A stretch of 11,792 nucleotides of DNA, from positions 503,408 through 515,199 of the forward strand of contig ML977009.1 of the NCBI GenBank assembly GCA_010015675.1, written 5' to 3'. Positions within the stretch are counted from its first letter, which is position 1. Each line of letters starts with the position of its first letter. A model generated the notes under the pieces. The model ran no database searches, was not told the DNA's origin, and worked only from the letters and a program-made list of their open reading frames with translations. Source of the stretch: Byssothecium circinans (lineage: Eukaryota; Ascomycota; Dothideomycetes; Pleosporales; Massarinaceae). This document shows positions 7,492 to 11,792 of the stretch, one piece after another. Position numbers and translations under genes: made by a program.

Positions 7492-8262
7492 TCCCATCTT
7501 AACGCTGACAACAAGCTGCAGCCATAGGGCGGCTGTAGGAATAAGGCAGGGGAGGGGGAAGGCCGGTTATAGGGAAAGAAAATGAGAATGGTGTATTCAT
7601 GGGAATAAGGCATGGGAGGCGTGGGCGTTTGGGTAGGAAAATTATGATTTCCTAATTTGGACAAATTTAACGATTTTCGCTTGACGCGATACCGACAATG
7701 TCGCTGTTACGCTAGCGCCTCTGGTGGCTAATCAGACGCTACAGGGTGTACCCGGCAAACTATGATTAGATAAGGAGCAGTACTAATATTAGGTTTCAAG
7801 AATAGATGAGATGTTTTTCAACCACTATCACTGCCGCCACCACAGGGAAATATACCGTCCTTTGCGGAAATGCGGCATGTTCCCGCATATAGACGGGTGA
7901 CACGCCGCGTGTTAAACAAAAATACCCAGCGTCACCGCTGAAATGACTAGGAATGATGAGGGGATTATGGCGAATAAACGCGGGTAAAACATGTAAACAG
8001 TGAATGGTAGAGTGGTGAGCTGACAGCAGGACGGCTTATCAAACCAAATGGTTTGACGCGCGATTGAAATGACTAGCATTGCTGAGCTATACTGGCGGTT
8101 GAATGAGGAGAGGGGCTGAAAAGACGGCAAGGACGGCGCAGGGCCGCAGAAGGGCGGGAAACCGTTAAACGGTAATAGGTACTATTTAACTAGCCCCGCT
8201 GGCCCCCTATCTTTCGTGATAACTTTCATTCATCTTTAACTATCACGAGAATCACCGTTAGC
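7492..8262 (+). other. Structured, G-rich spacer between Gag-Pol and the second frame
   Basis: No convincing gene is seen on either strand. The spacer has several inverted repeats: CTGCAGCC (7516-7523) with GGCTGTAG (7531-7538); ATGCGG (7870-7875) with CCGCAT (7883-7888); ACACG (7900-7904) with CGTGT (7908-7912); TCAAACCA (8039-8046) with TGGTTTGA (8049-8056); ACCGTT (8161-8166) with AACGGT (8168-8173); and TCGTGATA (8214-8221) with TATCACGA (8241-8248). A direct repeat GGAATAAGGCANGGGAGG occurs at 7538-7555 and 7602-7619 within purine-rich DNA. A TATTTAA at 8183-8189 is a possible but weak TATA box for the second frame. CTAG is rarer here than in the frames. Confidence 0.6.
8212..8250 (+). 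promoter_or_regulatory. Stem-loop just upstream of the second frame
   Basis: TCGTGATA at 8214-8221 pairs perfectly with TATCACGA at 8241-8248, extended by a U-G and a U-A pair, around a 19-base CU-rich loop. It ends 12 bases before ATG 8263. Position suggests an effect on translation or RNA processing of the second frame; this is inference. Confidence 0.45.
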
Positions 8263-11200
8263 ATGCCCCCGAAGATGATTCCTGGACCTGCTCAGCAGCC
8301 TCAGCAGCAGCAGATCATGGTCAATATTGGCCCTCATTTGACAACCCCCCTTCCCCATGCACGGGAACTCACCCTTGATGAAGCCCTTCAACATATCAAG
8401 GCTCAGTCAGGTAGTGAGCGCTAGGCCGCATATCGCAAGCTAATAGCGCAATGTTCTCTTCATCTAGACAAGAGCCTCAATCTATTTTAGCAGTTAGGAA
8501 AAGAGATAGAAAAGGACAGCGAAGTAATAAGAATCTAGGGCGGCTTGAATCAATTCCATGAGCACCATCCATGGCTAAGGAGCGCGTACGATTCCAGGTC
8601 GGAACGGCATACTGAGTTGGTTAGCGCGCAGAACCAAGTTTAGACCAGCTACAATACTCTAGAAATCTAGTTTCTCTCTAAAGCCCTCCTTCCCTTTAGT
8701 CCTGAAGTGTGGATGCAGCACCAGCTGATGACCCGCCTTACCTACATCGCTCGGCGGAACATGAAGATGTCTGACATCGCGCCCTTCATCAACACGAAGA
8801 TGATCCGGCGCCTTAGGGCAAAAGCTAACGTCACCGCCTAAGACTAAACCATCCACGGCTTAGATTGGGATTTCCCCTATGAGCTAGCCCATGCTCTCTA
8901 ATAGTCGTGGGATAGTAACGCTCTACTTAAAAAGTGCCCTAAGTCCATCATTAACATCTATGATCCAGCCTATGCGTATAACTAGTTTGAAGAAATGACT
9001 AGCGAAGCCACCTCTAGGATGAATAAGCAGAGGTAGCCCCGCCCTTTTATGCTACAAGAAGCCTAGGGGCTATTAGATGATCTGCGAAAGTTCTAACTCT
9101 AGATCTACAAGCGCACTAGCTTGCTCATCCCTGCAACCTATGATTTGGAACAGGAGATCACCAGGTCAGCTGTTAGTGGTGCTGGCAAAATGCTAGCGGA
9201 ATATCCCTACACTTAGGAGCACATTAACCGTGCGATTAACGTGGTTTCTCCGACATCCTCCCCTCGCCTTCAGCAAGCCCAGCTGATGCGACAGTCTCAG
9301 GATGTGCAGACACAATCCCCTGGGTCTCATAGGCGTCGCGCATCTTTAAACGTCACCATGGCAAATGCTCTTCAGGAAATGTTGAAGCCTGACCTAGTAC
9401 GTGGAGTGAGGGAGTACACGGTGAACGCTTTACTAAATGCGCCTACCTTTTACCTAATAAACCTATAAGCCCTATTGCCGCGGGTGACGCGATCTATGGC
9501 TAGGAAAAACCATAAGCATGTGCTCACCGCGGAAAGCAACGGGCTGGCTATCGCGCAGGCTTTAGAGGAAGAGGGTGATGACTTTAATTAAGAGATGGTT
9601 AACAACCTAGACATTAAGGATATTAGGGTTGTTAAGAAGGGGGCGAAGTGTGGCTGTTCCCGGCCTAATTCACTATTGAATCGGGCGCTGAAGAACGCTG
9701 GGCTACGCCGGCGGGCCATGCACAAGGATGAGCTGCACATCCTGACGCTGTACTATAATGAAATCTCTAACAGTCATAAAGTCTATTTCTAGCATGGCAA
9801 AGCCACCGCGAGCTACGTTGGCGTTGCCGTCCGCGCCTTGTCTGAAGAACGTCTGCAGCAGCTCCTCAAGTTGCTATACACGAATCATGACTGGTGGGGT
9901 GATTTCAAGAATAACCCCTAGACATACATCCTCTTCTAGCGTGGCGCCCGTGGATATCGCGACGAGGATTAGCTAAAGAGCTACCGGTTCTTTCCGGCGC
10001 AGTGAAAGTGGTACATGAATTTTGACCGCGTCATCTAGCAATTTGGCATGCAAAGGCAGGTTGCCACCTTCTACAAGACGGGCATGGTGATTATAGGCAG
10101 CATCCTTACCTAGATCTATGAAGACCTAGAGCTTAAGAAGGTGCTTAATAAATTGTATAGCATATACGACTACCACCTGCGGCGCATCTAGGGCAAATCC
10201 AACCTAGGATGGGGCTAGATTATGTACCACTCTCCTATCCAGTAGCTCATTCGTTCTGATCCAGCTTACTAGGTTTGGTATGCGGTTTTGCGAAAATAGC
10301 CCTACTTAATTTCATATCCTTACTATGCCAAATCCACCTCTCTAGGTGACAGCACTGCTTTCAAGCATGTAGATTGTAACCTGGAGGAAGTCTACTATAA
10401 TAGGCACGGCGCTAACATGATTTAAGGGAGTGTGTCCTAGGATGAAGAGGATGAGAAGAACTGCACTATCCTATTTAATAGATTTCACACCTGCCTTGAC
10501 TAGTACATGGCATAGAGGAAATCCCTTAGCTAGACCACCCATGCCTACATTGAGGGCTGGGTAGATGCGCGTGATTAGCCGCCTGAGTTGAATAATCACA
10601 TCAAGCACCTACAGTGGATACGCTACCCTTGCAAACCTAGGTGGGTTCGCATTTTGAAACCAACTATCCCTTACAGCTCAACTAGCCTAGCTACCAAACA
10701 GCGCCGCACCATGCTCCCGTGGTTTGTTCGAGTCTGCGATAACATGAAGCACATAGAGGTTCCAGAAATAGGAACCTATAACAAGATTGCTACAGCCTAC
10801 CGCAATTATACCGCGCCACCTGCTACCCCTTCAGGGCATCTAAACAAGTATGGTGGCATTGACTGGCCCTTCCCTAGTGCGGCGCCTATCTAATGGACCT
10901 TAGTGATTTCACGCGCGTTAGTTTATTAGGAGCGCTGGGATTCTCCCCAAGTCCACCATAAGCTGGCAACATATTTTAGGGATGACATGACTCGTGATAA
11001 GATAAGGGGCTAGATTAAGGAGCACCGCAAAAATGCAAAGAAGGCTGTTCTTGTTAGTTGGGAAGTGTGCAAAGAAGCTAAGTGCATTACTTATAGGCTA
11101 AATCCTGCTAAGGGTATTCCTGATTAGTCTTACTTCTTAACCTAAGGAGCTGGGCCGCCATTAGGCCAGGATGGCAACGTCGCTGACGCGAATGTTACAG

Positions 11201-11337
11201 TTGATTAGGCTGTTAACAGGTTTCTCCGCCTTTGCAGACAGGATCCATTAGAGCGCCGTTAGGCTAAGTTCCACCAGGATAGGATTCCTGATGTGCCTAA
11301 GGAGGAGAATAGCGACGATGATAGGATAGAGATGTGA
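8263..11337 (+). pseudogene. Second large frame of the element, 1024 codons, unknown function, stop-riddled
   Basis: From ATG 8263 (M-P-P-K-M-I-P-G-P) one frame runs 1024 codons to TGA 11335-11337. By hand count it has 32 TAG, 9 TAA and 1 TGA inside and no phase change, so it was an intact long protein before mutation. I recognise no domain. Visible features: a Gln-rich start (residues 8-14); a charged helical first third; H-R-R-R-A-S near residue 353; K-C-G-C-S-R-P-N near 463 and L-R-R-R-A-M-H-K-D-E near 483; a well-conserved-looking aromatic stretch of about 100 residues at 10588-10893 with P-C-K-P-R-W-V-R and L-P-W-F-V-R-V-C; and an acidic end (N-S-D-D-D). No signal peptide or convincing membrane helix is seen, so it is not an ordinary env. 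It lies between Pol and the 3' LTR on the same strand. Possible roles are a structural or nucleic-acid-binding accessory protein or captured host gene. Confidence 0.85.
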
Positions 11338-11493
11338 GACGGTTTGCCTGTAGCAGTTAGAATTTCCTTTCTCTCCTCTTTTCCTTTTGTTTTTCTCTCT
11401 CTCTCTCTCTCTCTCTTTCTTATGGAGTTGATTTTTAGTTGTTTCTTTTTAGGCTATAGCTGAGGAGAATTGGTTTGGTTTGGCTGCAGTATC
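11338..11493 (+). other. 3' untranslated part with a CT tract
   Basis: After the stop of the second frame comes a pyrimidine tract at about 11364-11420 holding an uninterrupted (CT)11 at 11395-11416. The rest (11421-11493) is unremarkable T/G-rich sequence with no frame. Confidence 0.7.
11395..11416 (+). repeat. (CT)11 microsatellite
   Basis: Eleven perfect CT units sit inside a longer pyrimidine tract between the second frame and the 3' LTR. Length is expected to vary between element copies. Confidence 0.95.
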
Positions 11494-11502
11494 AGGGGGC
11501 GA
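11494..11502 (+). promoter_or_regulatory. Polypurine tract for plus-strand priming
   Basis: AGGGGGCGA lies directly before a TG that can start the 3' LTR. A run of five G with flanking purines at this place is the usual plus-strand primer of Gypsy elements. It contains one C, which I have taken as normal for fungal elements. The alternative purine stretch GAGGAGAA at 11462-11469 is less well placed. Confidence 0.6.
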
Positions 11503-11745
11503 TGCTGTAGGCATGGGAGGTTATGTGCCGTGGCATAGAGTGACCAATAGCTCAACCTATGGTCACGGGGTCAGGTTAGTATATAGTAGCTAGTTTCAAC
11601 ACCTGCTAGGGACGACGCCATGTATACCACACTCTTTGTTTAGGACAGAAAAGAATACAATTGCTTTAGCTACCAAACACGCGTTCCCTCTACGAATATC
11701 CCATACCGTGAGCCGAATTAGAGTTGTGTGAGCTACGCTGGCTCA
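11503..11745 (+). repeat. 3' LTR, about 243 bases
   Basis: The end at 11745 (GGCTCA) is fixed by the match of 11694-11745 to 1-52. The start is inferred from the polypurine tract: TGCTGTAG at 11503, or TGTAGG at 11506. Because the 5' LTR is mostly outside the window the start cannot be confirmed by comparison. Inside lie a CCAAT box at 11544-11548 and a TATA-like GTATATAG at 11579-11586, a sensible promoter spacing, which would put U3/R near 11610. Confidence 0.75.
11544..11586 (+). promoter_or_regulatory. LTR promoter: CCAAT and TATA-like elements
   Basis: CCAAT at 11544-11548 is followed 30 bases later by GTATATAG at 11579-11586. In the 5' LTR the same elements would drive the genomic RNA. 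Start of transcription is expected about 25-35 bases after the TATA box; this is inferred from position only. Confidence 0.5.
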
Positions 11746-11792
11746 ATTTCTAATTTCTTAGTAAGCTATATTAGTATAGAATAAAGTTACTC
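11746..11792. other. AT-rich flanking DNA
   Basis: The similarity to the 5' LTR end stops at 11745. The remaining 47 bases are AT-rich with no feature. The first four or five bases (ATTTC) should be one copy of the target-site duplication, but the partner is outside the window. Confidence 0.7.

Larger units (their letters stand above)
1..11745 (+). mobile_element. Ty3/Gypsy-type LTR retrotransposon, RIP-degenerated, with an extra 3' gene
   Basis: A 52-base sequence at 1-52 recurs at 11694-11745 with one mismatch. Between the two lie, in order, a primer-binding site, a long leader, Gag, protease, reverse transcriptase, RNase H, integrase, a second large frame, a polypurine tract and a second LTR. 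RT before integrase places it in Ty3/Gypsy rather than Ty1/Copia. The start of the 5' LTR is outside the window, so the true element is slightly longer than 11.7 kb, large for a fungal Gypsy element because of the extra 3 kb frame and the long leader. Both frames keep their phase over thousands of bases but are full of TAG, TAA and a few TGA codons, so the copy cannot make full proteins. The cause is inferred to be RIP. Confidence 0.95.

Noticed and set aside
7416..8130. Minus-strand open frames in the spacer (7416-7664 and 7912-8130)
   Set aside because: Short, low-complexity or unremarkable peptides with no supporting signal; the region is better described as structured noncoding DNA.
9758..9976. 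Plus-strand open frame overlapping the second large frame
   Set aside because: It is in another phase from the 1024-codon frame, Ser-rich, and has no sign of its own selection.
918..11337. A variant genetic code with TAG and TAA read as Gln
   Set aside because: TAG also stands at conserved Trp positions in integrase, TGA at a likely Arg site, and the same C-to-T and G-to-A changes occur in the leader loops and between the LTR ends, so mutation explains the stops.
8263..11337. Envelope-like gene
   Set aside because: The position fits, but I see no signal peptide, cleavage site or membrane-spanning segment in the translation.
11335..11745. LTR beginning at TGAGAC (11335), which would mirror the CTCA end
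   Set aside because: It would put the CT tract and the last stop in the LTR, and the purine run before it is weaker than AGGGGGCGA at 11494; it remains possible because the 5' LTR start is not in the window.

Overview
The window is almost entirely one degenerate LTR retrotransposon of the Ty3/Gypsy class, in the forward orientation. Gag-Pol motif wording (RT with F-I-D-D, the string CVYYRIWI after RT, RNase H, an HHCC/DDE integrase ending in a GPY/F module) is that of elements from filamentous ascomycetes. The mutation pattern (CpA to TpA on both strands) is that of repeat-induced point mutation (RIP), which also points to Pezizomycotina. The species cannot be told from the sequence.

Layout: 1-52 is the end of the 5' LTR (the rest lies upstream of the window). 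A primer-binding site follows at 55-74. A long untranslated leader (75-917) carries an array of small hairpins. Gag-Pol is one uninterrupted reading frame at 918-7415 with about 85-90 internal stop codons and no frameshift that I could find. A structured spacer (7416-8262) leads to a second, equally stop-riddled frame of 1024 codons (8263-11337) that I do not recognise. A CT-rich tract, a polypurine tract (11494-11502) and the 3' LTR (about 11503-11745) close the element; 11746-11792 is AT-rich flank. The two copies of the LTR end differ at one base in 52, a TG-to-TA change.

How it fits together: the leader, Gag-Pol and the extra frame are all on the same strand between matching LTR ends, so the extra frame is element cargo in the position where env lies in retroviruses, but it shows no signal peptide or membrane segment. 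The copy is dead: stops fall at Gln (CAR), Trp (TGG) and Arg (CGA) positions, and the protease active-site Gly, a zinc-knuckle Cys and a conserved RT Gly are changed, nearly all by the same transition.

The most unusual items are (1) eight leader hairpins that share a 14-nt loop while their stems vary with compensatory changes, suggesting a repeated RNA-protein recognition element; (2) the unknown 1024-codon frame; and (3) a strong neighbour preference in the mutations, with pyrimidine-CA hit and GCA spared. Apart from this element I see no host gene on either strand.
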